This document shows, piece by piece, positions 1 through 11,990 of a stretch of DNA of 64,000 nucleotides. Position numbers and translations under genes: made by a program. The notes under the pieces were generated by a model, which was given only the letters and a program-made list of their open reading frames with translations, was not told where the DNA came from and did not search any database. This stretch comes from Cymodocea nodosa. Taxonomy: Eukaryota > Streptophyta > Magnoliopsida > Alismatales > Cymodoceaceae. The stretch lies in the NCBI GenBank assembly GCA_036874045.1, contig CM072339.1:689501-753500 (forward strand), written 5' to 3'. Every line of letters starts with the position of its first letter. The stretch's first letter is position 1.

Positions 1-3000
1 AACACTTTGTCAAGATATTCTTTAGTTCTATGGATGCCTTCAGTATCATTACTTGTAAGAAGAATATCGTCGACATATACTGCAAGTATAATAGACTCTT
101 TAATAGTCTGTTTAATAAAAACAAAATGGTCTACAATGCAATGACGGAAACCTCCACTAAACATGGCTTGACTTATCTTGTCAAACCATGGATGTAGGCT
201 TTGCTTTATACCATAAATAACTTTCTTTAATCTACAAACTTGGTACTCCCCTTGAGCAATATAGTTTGACGATTACTCTATGTACACCTCCTTAGTGAGA
301 TCTCTATACAAAAATACATTCTTGACATCAAGTTGATGTAGTTATCACTATTGATTCACTACAAGTGAGAGGAATACCTAAATAGAGTTGAGACAAACAA
401 CTAGAGAGAACGTCTTAACATATCCATACTCCTATGTAAAACCTCAAGCAACCAATCGAGTCTTGTATATTTCCACAGAACCATTTGACTTGTATTTGAT
501 AGTGAAGACCTACTTGTAAGAGACTACGTTAGTATCTGTAGGACAGGAAACTAACTCACACGTACCCCGGGATTGTAGCACTACCACCTCATTATCCATA
601 ACAATTTTCCAGTATAATAACTATAATGTCTCCTGATATGTCCTTGGAATAAACTTAGACAAGAGTGCCACAATAAAGGCATGACAAGAGGAGCTCAAAT
701 GGTTATAGTAAATAAAATTGACAATGGGATATTGTGTGCAAATACATGTACCTTTGCAAAGGACAATAGAGAGATCATGAGTGGAAGGCATAGTAGGCTC
801 AACTTGGGTGGGTGGACCTGTAGGAGGGGTTGCAAAAGGCAAAACCTAAGAAGTCATCGGAGGGCATTGGCATCGATAATACACCTATAGCAAATGCTTA
901 GAAACTTTGTTGTCTTCATTAGAGTCATGACACAAAGGAGAAGGGGTTGTGGCTTGAATATCTTCATCATGATTATCCCTAATAGCAGTAGGAGTGGGAA
1001 CAATGATTGACTCAATAGGTGAAGGACTCTGAGAGAAGTAGAGTTAATCTTCAAAAAAGGTAACATTAGTAGAAGTAAAATACCGATGGGTAAGAGGATA
1101 ATAACACCGATATCCCTTTTGTGTTCAGAAGTAATTCACAAAAACACACTTAAGAGCTTGAGCATCAAGCTTGTCAAGACCTAGAGAGAGATTTTGAATA
1201 TAAGTAGTATATCTAAAAATACAAGGGGTAAGCACAAAAAGTTCACAATTTGGATAAAGACGATGAAGAAGAATCTTACCTCTAAAGGAGTGAAAGACAT
1301 TCGGTTTACAAGATATGTTGCAGTAAGAATTGCATTAGACTAGAAATTCTTGGAAATATTTATTTGAAGCAAAAGAGTGCGAGTAATATCTACAAGGTGA
1401 CAGCATTTGCGCTTTGCAATTTCATTTTGTTGAGAAGTGTGAGCACATGTGATTTGATGAATGATTCTCTAGTCAGTACAAAAATATTGAAAAGACATGC
1501 TAACAAACTCTAAAACATTATCAATATGCAAACACTTAAGTGTAATAAAAAATTAAGTTTTTACTTACTTAAAGAACTTTTGAACAGTGAACACAATATT
1601 TTGACAATTCTTCAAGAGATATATCTAACAAACTCGAAAATAATCATCAACTAACACAATGTAATAACGATAACTACTAGTAGACATCACACAACTTGAA
1701 CCCCATACATCACAGTGCACAAGATCAAAAATAGAACGATTGATAGTAAGGGTAACACGAGGATAGGACAAACAACTATGTTTGCCTAACTAACATGATT
1801 CACACTTAAAATAAAAAACCAATATCTATGGTAAGGCTTGACAAAGCTTCTAGAGAGAAGGGTGACTAAACCGATAGTGTCATAGGAAGGAGAACTTTGT
1901 AGAAGATAGAAAAACAACAAAGCCACAAGAAGGTATATCACAAACCAAAACATACAACTCGGTGTTTCTCTTATGGCCCAAATCAATTCTCTTCCCCGAT
2001 TGTAGGTTTTGAAAATTATAGTGAAAAGGAAAGAAAGTTACATAACAAGATAATTGAGTGGTAATGACACTTATGGATAATAAATTTACAAGAGGCTCAA
2101 GAACATATAAGGTATTTTCTAGCTAGATATTGGAGGTGGCCTAGATAAGCCCTCTTTTAGAAATCTAACAAGAACAACTATCAGCAACAATAACATTATG
2201 TAAGGTCGGTTATTGTTGCAGACAAGTGAAAATGTTAGAACCATTTGTCATGTGTTGTGACACTTTTAAGTTTATAATTCAAGGACTATCATTCCTAGCT
2301 ACTATAATTATTCTCATATCTGAGGTGGACACCAAGGTCATAGTGGTAGAAGAGTTAGAAACCTATAGCTACATAAACCTCTCATAGTTAGCTTGCGAAA
2401 TGGTCACCGTTGAGGATCCTAAAGTAGGAGTGGAGCCAGTCAGATCAAAGGATTTTGTGGCTACCCTTACCCATGTCGACTTGCCCACTTTGTCCCAACA
2501 CCGATCTTGCTTGTGGCCCATCTTACTATAGTAATGACACTTTGGTCGAGCATGACCACCATGGGGTTTACCTCAACCTTGAGAGAATGAGGTAGTCAAA
2601 GTTGCACCATCCATGGTAGTTGGTTGAACCAAGGTAGACATGCATAAAAGCCTTAGCAAATGTCTCTCCCAAGTTTGGCATTTAATCAACCTCCAACATT
2701 TGCTCTGGAATCTAGGAGGTCACCTTAGGATTCAACCTTATCAAGAATTTTGCCACAACTAACTCTTCACGATATTGATTGAAGACGTAAATATCAACAG
2801 TTGGAAGTTGATACAAATTGAGCTCTTGAATGATTCCATGAAGTGCACTATAGTAGTTTTCCAAAGTGTTATCACCTTGTATGAGAGTGAATAGGTTCTC
2901 GTATGAATGAAACATCTTGACAATGTTCTTCTCATGACTATATGTTCGTTGTAATGAAAGCCACATTTGACGAGTTTGGACATAACATTGAAACGACTCA

Positions 3001-3667
3001 AGCAATAGATAGTTCCATGCTAGCTAACATCTATGAAACAATCGTGGAGTCATTGGCCAACTAGTCCATGTAGGTGTTAGTCTTGTCATCTAGTGGATCA
3101 TTAGTCAAGTGAGGCAACTTCTTGTGAGTCATAATGATAGCTTGAAAACTCTGAGCCCACAACAAGTAATTAGCTCCATTCAGTTTCTCTGAGATGGGAG
3201 TGAAGCACTTGATCAAGGGGTTGTGATTTCCCATTGAAGCAATCACGAGCTCAACACAAGCACCCAAAGCAACACTCAACTCGTTTAACTTGTTGTCCCA
3301 AAAAAATAGCAAACATGAGCTCTTAGTCTTCAACTAAACCTACAATAGTGGTCGGCACAGCCTTCCAGCTTAACCGTCGAAGGCACAAAAGTGGCAAACT
3401 GCCTGACAACTCACAAACTCATCTCAGACCACAAGTTGAGCAAGATGATGTAGCGACAACATCGCCTACATAGGGGAATCCTGACTAGCAAGTAAATGAT
3501 GGAGGGATGATCATGTGACTACAAGTCCAGACAAGTGAGGAGGTGCAGCCGTAGAGATGACATGCAATGATGAGCCCACTGAAGATGGAATGATGCAACA
3601 ACAATGGTAGGCAATCGATAGCAACAATAATTGGTGAATTAGGAAGGGTGATTAAGCTTTGATCCCA
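1..3667 (-). mobile_element. Decayed Ty1/copia LTR retrotransposon, internal region, cut by left window edge
   Basis: On the minus strand the copia order can be followed from right to left. Gag lies at about 3333-2700, with the copia-like stretch LNGANYLLWAQSFQ. A CCHC zinc knuckle lies at 2498-2539. The pre-integrase/integrase junction is near 1815-1650, with KCESC and then FDLVHCDVWG at 1702-1731. Reverse transcriptase lies at about 560-1, with WFDKIS and the catalytic YVDDI near 64-78. The element is dead: there is an in-frame TAG at 1790-1792 in CESC*LGKH, a lost knuckle cysteine, and several frame breaks between domains. The order gag-INT-RT is typical of copia rather than gypsy. RNase H and the 3' LTR would lie left of the window. 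It has the same orientation as the S-acyltransferase exons just upstream and probably lies in an intron of that gene. Confidence 0.9.
3656..3667 (-). other. Primer-binding site of the copia element
   Basis: The minus strand reads TGGGATCAAAGC, which matches the plant initiator-tRNA-Met primer-binding site TGGTATCAGAGC at 10 of 12 positions. The next bases on the plus strand start with TG at 3668. That is what the inner end of an LTR (…CA on the element strand) should look like. This fixes the 5' end of the internal region. Confidence 0.7.
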
Positions 3668-4468
3668 TGTGTAAGCTTAAGTTCATTAACCCAAAACAAG
3701 AAGAGTACAAGGGAATATATATGATCCATAAATGGATCCTAAATGGACCCTTAAATGGATCCACTAAGACTCACAAATACAAATATGAATATCTCAAATT
3801 TTCAAATCAAATGATGCATATATGGATAAGACTATGACTTCTAATGACACAAACATATGACTAGATATGGATATGACTAATTTTCTAGTGTATGCATATC
3901 AATTAAGAGATTTTTATATGATAATTAATAAGCAAACACAATAAATAATAAATATACAACACTAATTATTGCATACTAATAACCAATAGATTGATAGAGC
4001 ATCCATGCATTAAATGCTAATAGCAAATTACAATCATGAATCATCACAAAATATTGATTAGATATTTAATTGCAAATTATAACTAATAAAATATTAGAAT
4101 AGGTCATACAAAAATGCAATGATAACTAAAGTACATGGATAAGTATGGTGTTTGATGGTGTTGGAGTGACACATACGTAGAGTATAAATATGATACAGTA
4201 CCATAGATAACCTAAGATATTGTAATATAATAGTTAACCATCGAACTTCAAGGTATCACATAGATACATTTTAAAGTTGAAGGTACTAAAGTAAGATACT
4301 GAGATAAGTATTTAAGATGCCATACAATAAGTAACTCTGTAGAAAATATTTATACTGAGATAACAAATAACCTTTACTTCAATAAAATCAACCTGTGAAA
4401 AAAAGGGTGTAAGGAAGGCCTACAGGAACAAGGATAAAAATATAAAGGAAGCACGGCAAACAGTTTAC
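3668..4468 (-). other. Putative 5' LTR plus intron DNA of the S-acyltransferase gene
   Basis: This AT-rich stretch lies between the primer-binding site and exon 4 of the S-acyltransferase gene. The part nearest 3668 should be the 5' LTR of the copia element. It contains short internal repeats of a unit like AAATGGATCC (about 3728-3763). I could not find the outer LTR border or a target-site duplication by eye. I saw no coding signal. Confidence 0.4.
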
Positions 4469-5595
4469 CTTCTTTATCTTGACTTCCTAGAAACGCATCT
4501 CTAAAAACAAGCAATCTGACAGTGTCAGCACATTCCTTATAAGCAGCCCTGCACCACAGCATATGGTATAGATCATAAGCTGGAAATTGAGTGCTCCAAC
4601 TCAACCATCATAATTTTTTGAACGTATGTGGATGAAAAAGAGTATGAGTCCCCCATTTGTTTTCACTTCATTTTACTTTCGAGAAGTCAATCCATAGAGC
4701 AAGTAACGAATGATTCAGCTCAGCCACTAATCCCCCATTCTCTTATATTTTTCATGAATCACGATATGAGTTGAAGTTAGACAATGATACTTGAATAGAA
4801 GTTAGAGTAGAAATTTTCTGAAAAAGGTCTCTTCTATAGAAAAAAAAAATACTAGCAAGCATTATGCGAGATAGGGAAGTACAGATCGATGACTTCTTGA
4901 ACACTATGAGACCACAACAGTTGCGATGGTTGCTAATTTCTACCAATGCAAGGGGCTTTTTCCTTCGTTGTCCACGGCATTAAGATCAGCTCCATGTTTG
5001 GAAACAATGTAATTCAGGAAACCCGTCTGTCCATATTGCGCTGCAAAATGAACTGCCTGATGGCACCAACGAAGGAAAAGGTTTACCAGTAAAACCGTAG
5101 AAGGGTCACAAACCCCTCACTCACACTCTACTCCTTCAAAACAAATACACACCAACACGATCAATTCAAGGAATTACCCGGTATCCATGAACATCAGCAG
5201 CCTCCACTGACGCGCCACGCTCCAGGAGCACTTCCGCCGCTGCAACCGCTCCCTGCGCCGCCGCCCAGTGCAACGCGGTCTGCTGCAAGCTGTCGACAGC
5301 ATCCACCTCTCCCCCGTGCTTTGGAAACACCCCGAAATCGAACTCAGATTGCGCGTCGAGAACTCGATAAGCGCGTAGAGAAGCGCGCGACGCTCACCTC
5401 GACTATATACTTGGCGATGTCTGCGTGGTTGCGGCTGCACGCCCACAGGAGCGCGTAGTGGCCAGAGCCGTTCGGCTGGGACAGCAAGGGCTTTTCTCGA
5501 TCGACGAAGACGCCGAGGCTCTCCAGGTCGCCGTAGGCGGCCGCGGAGTAGATGTCGACGGCACTGGTGGAGTTGGTAGAGGAAGAAGACACCAT
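4469..5595 (-). CDS. PAT23: Ankyrin-repeat protein S-acyltransferase (PAT23-like), first four exons only
   Basis: The first four exons are 5595-5398, 5318-5178, 5056-4944 and 4548-4469, all with GT-AG borders and compatible phases (0, 0, 2, 1). Together they give about 177 residues of ankyrin repeats. The ATG at 5595 opens with a Ser/Thr-rich lead and [14 protein letters not shown]. Later repeats carry [31 protein letters not shown] and [10 protein letters not shown]. This is the N-terminal half of plant DHHC S-acyltransferases of the TIP1/PAT24 and PAT23 group. RAVH, QQTALHW and FRDA look closer to PAT23. Family members attach palmitate to target proteins through a DHHC-Cys domain with membrane spans. 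None of that part is visible. After exon 4 comes the copia element, so the gene either continues left of the window across a large intron or is truncated. Every exon seen is intact. Confidence 0.85.
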
Positions 5596-8500
5596 GGCTG
5601 CTAGAACACCCTAGTTCGCTGAGTGGTGTGGTTTGGTGTCTTCCTGCAATTACAACCAGAACGCTTTTTTCCCAGATCGAACTGAATGCGTTGAATTGTA
5701 TTGACTCGGAATCGAACCGGTTGAACTGAATTGTATCGAATTCAAACATGAAATTGTTTTTTTTTTAATTATTTTGACCAGTAGGTTGAACCGAATCGAT
5801 GATTTAATTCTTTATGTACATATATATATATATATACACACGAAAATGCATATGTTGACATCAGTAGAGTTTCTCTGCCGACATGTACACGTGGTGTTTT
5901 CCAGGTAGTTATGTATTTTGTAGTTCTTTTTTCTTCCATCCACCTCACCGCACGGTATAATAAAAAACTTGTGTACGAAAAAAAAAAGGAAAGGAAAATG
6001 GTGAAAGTAACGTCATAAAAATTAGTAAAAAAATATAATATATTTGTATATTGTAAAAAGTGATAAAATTATCGTTATTTTTTAGAGAATTTTATAAGAT
6101 AAAGTAAAATTATCTTTTTTTTCAAATTAGAAGATCTGAAAGTGACGTAAAGTAAAGAAAAAATAATAATAATTTATTAAATTTATATGTTAAAAAAAGA
6201 GAAAAATAATAATAATTAATAAATAACTATAATAATAATAATAAATTTTTATAATATATTAAATCTATATTAACCTCATAATGTATGTATTTTTATGGAG
6301 AATGAAAATATTTTAAATTTTTTCATAAAATTGAGATGTTTAAAAATATTTTTATGTTATTTATTTATATTTTATTATTTTTTACTTTCTGAATATTTTG
6401 TGAATTTCTTGTTAATATATAAATATCATAATTTTTTAACAACCTTTTATAACTTCTTGCAGCTTTCCTTTTTTTATCATTTTTTGACATTCTTTTTTTC
6501 TATTAATTTTTAGGTATACAAACGAACCTTAACACTGACAATGTGCAATGGTATGAAATGGCAACTCTCTCTTCTTATAAATATGATACGGAGGAAATAA
6601 GACAACGAGGACATCAAAGACAGGAAGGACGTGCAAAACAGAAGGACACAAGCATCAAAGGGACAGCGTGAAGCGTAGGAAGCTAGAGACAGACAACATA
6701 GAACGCAAGCGACGAAAGGATGCACAGCATAGGTGTTGATGTAATTGCAGTCGAAGACAACTTATTGACGGATTCGCCAAGTAATGATGTCACGACGAAT
6801 GAAATTGAATAACCTTAATCAACGATCGAACCAAAACCATGAAAATTCCTGTTCAAACTTTCGGTTTTCAAAAACCTTGGTTTGGTTTTTTCTCTGTCGT
6901 TTTCAAAAAGGCGTGATTTTGGTTTACATTTCAACCCAGATCTTTTTGCCAGGGTTGAGATTAATACAGGTCAGTTACATGAGTTCTCTTAGATAATGTA
7001 TTTTTGTGTAGACTTCTAAGCATACAATAAAATGTATAAATTAAATTATTAGATAATAATAAATATATGATAAAAATTTCATTTCAATCACATGATAATT
7101 ATCATCGTCAAAATATCTTAAATCGAGTTAAACTTTTGATACATAATAGATTGTAATTAGACTAACTGATTGTAAAATTAAATTTAAACTTTAAAAAAAA
7201 TTTAATATAAAATAAGAAACACTTTCATGGTCGTTGTATTATCTACTCATTTGTTTGTCAGAATTATTTTCTATTGTGGCACCAATAGTTATTACTTCTG
7301 TGACCAACTTTTTAGTTAAATTGATCAAGAATATGGACTTATATATCTTTATTACGATTGCGACAATATATCCTTACTAATTCCAAAAATAAAAGTTACC
7401 ATTGTAATATAGTTCTTGGAGGAACTACTATAATTAATTATAGCTCCTCAAGCATTGTAGTCAAGAATTATAAAGACGAACTTTTTCTAACTATCAGATT
7501 TGTTCTTATAGGTACATTTTTTTATTTATAATGAATGTTACAGGTACAGTCTTCTTGTTGATAACTAGAGTTATTCCAATAAGTTGTTTCCTCCACATAT
7601 TTCATAGTAATGTTTTTCACAAAAATAATCCTTTTAAGATTGCCAATAGGTTTTCTTGGTGTCACAATCTTTCTCAATATTTTACTTGTAAAATCTTTTC
7701 CTAATGATATCACCATCCTTATGTTTTTTCTGAAAATGGTAAATGTTATTGTTTGAATTTAAATTCAAGTTTCCTTTCCTCAATATCTCGGGAAAAAATA
7801 ACCTATGCTATTGAGAATGTTTTAACTCAAGTCTTCAACCAAATGTATCATTCATTGTCAATGTTGTACAAAGCAAAAAACGAACAATGCACTGATTAAA
7901 AAACAAATTTTTTAAACAAGGTTTAAATAGAGGATTTTTGAAAAAAAAAGGATAAATAAATATGAATATATTTACAAATATAAAACTATCACAATCATCC
8001 AAATAACTTAATAAAATCAATAACAATTCAATTACATTTAATACAATTTCAAAAAGATATTTTTATTATGTGCAATCGACACTTGAGTATGATGCTTAAA
8101 TTCAAAATATAAATAAATATATAAAAATATAATTAAAGTCACAAACAATAAAATAGTAAAATTATATTAATGAAAATAACTCGAAAGATGAAATCTAAAT
8201 AATTAAAGGTTAACCATTTAAACAACTAAAAAGGAAAGAATGGCCGTTTTCTCAACAAGGGGGAAAACGACTATTTTCCATCTCTTAATGGTCAAAATTC
8301 AGCCCATCTGAAAGCCACCCATTTGACTCCGTAGGGCCATGCTTATTCACTAATTCATGGGAATATAAGCTAGAACTATCGACATCACATGGAATTCATT
8401 TTCCGTCGAGGTCAGAGTCATGTCTCCTACCCTCCATTTTTTCAGAAATATGTACAATATTTTCTTTTCCATCTTCCACAATCATTTTATGGACAGTAAA

Positions 8501-10246
8501 TATTTTCGATTATTTTTTACTATTTTTCTTATGATGGTCACAAATTTTAATATTTTTACAACCATTAGTTAAAGGATTACAACTGGAAAAAAAAAAAAAA
8601 AAAAAACTTCAACTCATCCCGAAAACAATATTGAGTTGTGAGCAGGATGGACTTTTTTAAGGGAGAATACCGTGACCAAAAATTTTCGCACAGGGAATTA
8701 CTCGTGTAGTCGTGTTCAACCGAACGTAGGCTTTACTCAGGCCATCTATTCAACAAATAGACCACTGTTAATGAAGCATTAAAGCAAGATAACATAATAT
8801 AATAAATAAAGACTCGGGTCAGCACTTCAAGAAACCTTCGAAACCAAGTATCTAATAAAACAAAAACATATCAGCAACAGCCCTCTTGGTGAGACCTCAT
8901 TAGCGAAAAAAGATCCTCTAGGTGAAACCTTACCAACCAAAAATATAAAACCCTTTCCAACAATGCAGAAAATGCTGCACAGGCCACCAGAGAATTTTCA
9001 AATTTGTGAACTTCAAAACCTTTCAGAAGTATAGTGGACCAAAACTTCTCGGGGCTTAACTTTTTTTTCTGACTGAAATGTTACAAGCAAAATGGAAACT
9101 GTTACATTAGCAGAACAGGAAATGTAGTTGCGCAAACACGCGCATTTCCTCACACGAAACACATGCATTGATCACGTTTCTTGTATCAGAAGGTCTCAAA
9201 TTAATGTTATAAAAAAGTATAATTCCTAGAAGGAAAAAAAGTTGCCTAAAGTAGTTTCAAAGATTTAAATCACTGTAAAATATCATAATATGGGTTTGTG
9301 ACATGGATGCCCGCTTTCGTCTAGAGCCGTCAATAATACTTGGACCTATTTAACTCAACCGAAACTTACTCAATATAGGACAACCATAATTTGATCCAAG
9401 TAAGACGACCCAAATCCAACCTAACCCCAACATCACAAAATGGGTTAGATCTAGCAAATCCAAGTTTCATACTTTCACGGCCTGATGGATTTGGGTTTGG
9501 GAGTTAGACCAAAGAGACATACAAGACATAACAATCGAAGCCAAGAAGAAAGCATGAAAAGAGCACAATAAAACAAAGTAACAGAATGAAAAGAGCACAA
9601 TATCCTTACAAGATATTAAAGCCACGAAGAACGACACTATGACTGACATTAATTGTTATATGAAAAACAAGAAGCAAGGAAAAGAAGACTGCTGACAAAA
9701 TAAAGAAAAAATGATATAGAAATAAACAAAAGGCAAGAATTGCAAACCGTTGACAAGCCGCTAAAATCAAAATACCATGGAGATAAAAATGTCCTGCAGA
9801 TAAAATCATAAGATCCTAACCAATCATGGAATTCATGCACATATAACTACTAGAACCTTGAATAATGGGCAAATCTTCACATCAATCACATTTCTCAGTG
9901 CAAATTGACCAGTGACAAGAAATGAAAAATACATCCATCTCCACTAATGCAGATCATAAAATATCTGGCAGCACGTACTGTGAAAGAACACCTTTTCATG
10001 AAAAAAAGTGATCTCTAGATGGGTACCTGGTACCAAGATACTGGAAAGAAGGCAAATTGGTTCCCAAACACATTTCAATTCCACACCCCAACGATTAAGC
10101 TACATGCATACTTACAGCCACATCTGCAACATCTGTAGATCAATTTATAGAGCATACAGAAACCAGTAAAAGCTTGACAAGAATAGAGAAGTTTTTAACC
10201 TTTAGTATAGTCAAGACAATTGCAAAAAATGATCTCCAACTACAGC

Positions 10247-10535
10247 AAGCCTCCAAAAGAAGAAAACCTCCTCTATGAATTTCCCAATTGAGCATTTAAA
10301 TTTTGAAATATATTCCAATAATAGACTTAACAAAACGTACTTCTGCATTGGTGACTTTGGCATCTCCTGAAATCCATATTCCACCACAACCATCCTAAAG
10401 AGGAAAACCACCTCTATGAATTTTGCTAATTGACCATTTGAAACATATACCTTTCACAATATAACGGCCTTAACCAAAACTTTCTTCCCTGTAAATGAGT
10501 TTGGCATCTCCTGATATTCATATTCCATAACCATA
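10247..10535. repeat. Degenerate tandem duplication, period about 141 bp
   Basis: Two adjacent related units share the stretches GAAAACC-CCTCTATGAATTT, CAATTGA-CATTT and TTTGGCATCTCCTGA-AT with roughly equal spacing. The copies have diverged by many substitutions and small indels, so this is an old local duplication. Borders are approximate. Confidence 0.65.
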
Positions 10536-10770
10536 CTGAAGGAGTCATGCCAATCAAATAGCACATCTACATAAGACAAAGCTCACTCTTGGCGTGTTAA
10601 GAGGAGAATTTCTTAAGCCCGTAAAAGGCTATTGGTAAAGATCATAGGCTAGCATAACCTAAACAGAAAAAAACAGGCTAGCACGAGAAAGCATTCATGA
10701 ATCAAACATGTCACAAAGACAACTGATCTCAACTCCAATGAAAAAAAAAGAGATCTTAGAGAATATTAGG

Positions 10771-10989
10771 TAATATTTTCTACTAAATTCATAACACATA
10801 AATAACACCAAGTGTACTGCCGTATCGAAGCATCACATCTTCCATTGTCCATGTAGAACCAGAAAAATATATCTGAGTGGTAATATTTTCTACCAAATAT
10901 ATAATTCATAAATAACAGCAAGTGTATTGCCGTATTGAAGCATCACATTTGCTATAGTCCATGTAGAACCAGGAAAATATATCTGAGTG
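10771..10989. repeat. Tandem duplication, two units of about 110 bp
   Basis: Unit 1 (10771-10880) and unit 2 (10881-10989) both begin TAATATTTTCTAC and end ATATATCTGAGTG. They share most of the sequence between, such as GCCGTAT-GAAGCATCACAT and GTCCATGTAGAACCAG. The copies are similar enough to align by eye without gaps. Confidence 0.85.
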
Positions 10990-11990
10990 ATAAAAAACTA
11001 CATATTATAATATCAGAAAATATTGAGATAATGAGTTGTCAAGTGTCAAGTAAACCTAAATATTCAGAAAATAACAAGATATCATCATACCTGTCATACT
11101 GAGAAAGACATGTCAAATTGAGTAAAAAGAACAAGCATAAATATCACAGCACTCTGAATTAAGTATGATAAGTAGAACGTACCCATTCACAAACATGAAG
11201 TCTTCTTCTGATGACCTGCTTAAATCAAATGTCTCCTTGGCAATCAGAAAAAATTAAATGTATCAAAGTGGTCAGGAGATATGGAAGTTTAATATGAAAA
11301 AGATGCATGATCTTCTCAAAAAAGGATGCATAAAAAATGCTCTAGTAGCAAAAGAAAATACAATGATAACAAGAAGCCATGTATAATAAAAATGTTTAAC
11401 ATCCCATGGTGATTTGGCTTCAAAGAGATAAGAGTCTGAAACTTGGCAACCCTGCAATTCCTTTCCAATGCATCTCTGCAATAGTCAGAACAGCACAGCA
11501 AGGTTAAAATATGAGTCCTTCCAACTACTTGATATCATAGCAACATTTAATTAAGCAGATGCAGAAGCGCTCCAAGAATTCTCACTCCTGACAAAACATG
11601 AATCATAATCAAGTTTTGTTAGCCAGCATCAATATAAGAAAATGAACTTTCTATCTGTGATGTCAAAGATCATGTTAAATAAAGCAGCACTAAAAACAAA
11701 AAGGAGATAATGACTGGTAGTTGAGGAACAAAGGAAGGTAAGCACATGATGTTTTGTCCAGATAGCTGTCTAGCCAAGGGCATCCTGTTCTGTTATAACT
11801 GATATAAATAATACCAAGTGTACGAAACAAAAGAAGTAAACAAGTCTACCACATTATATAGCTTATTAACTAATAACACCCCCTGAGAACATGAAAAAAT
11901 ACTGTTAAAGCCAATGGTATGCAGCTTTCAAATTTGAGCCAACTACTTCCATGCTTCGTACCTTAGTCATTGTGAGGAAATATTTCACCC

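Larger units (their letters stand above)
5750..11990. other. Intergenic region, AT-rich, no gene found
   Basis: About 6.2 kb lies between the 5' end of the S-acyltransferase gene and the 3' end of SF1. It contains a (TA)n run at about 5820-5837, very AT-rich DNA at 6000-6500, a 20-base A run near 8588-8607 and two local tandem duplications (about 10247-10535 and 10771-10989). Open frames here are short and have no recognisable domains. The right-hand few hundred bases probably include the SF1 3' UTR. Confidence 0.6.

Noticed and set aside
8586..8607. Poly(A) run as the tail of a retrogene or LINE
   Set aside because: No coding sequence or LINE domain lies on the expected side, so the run alone is not enough.
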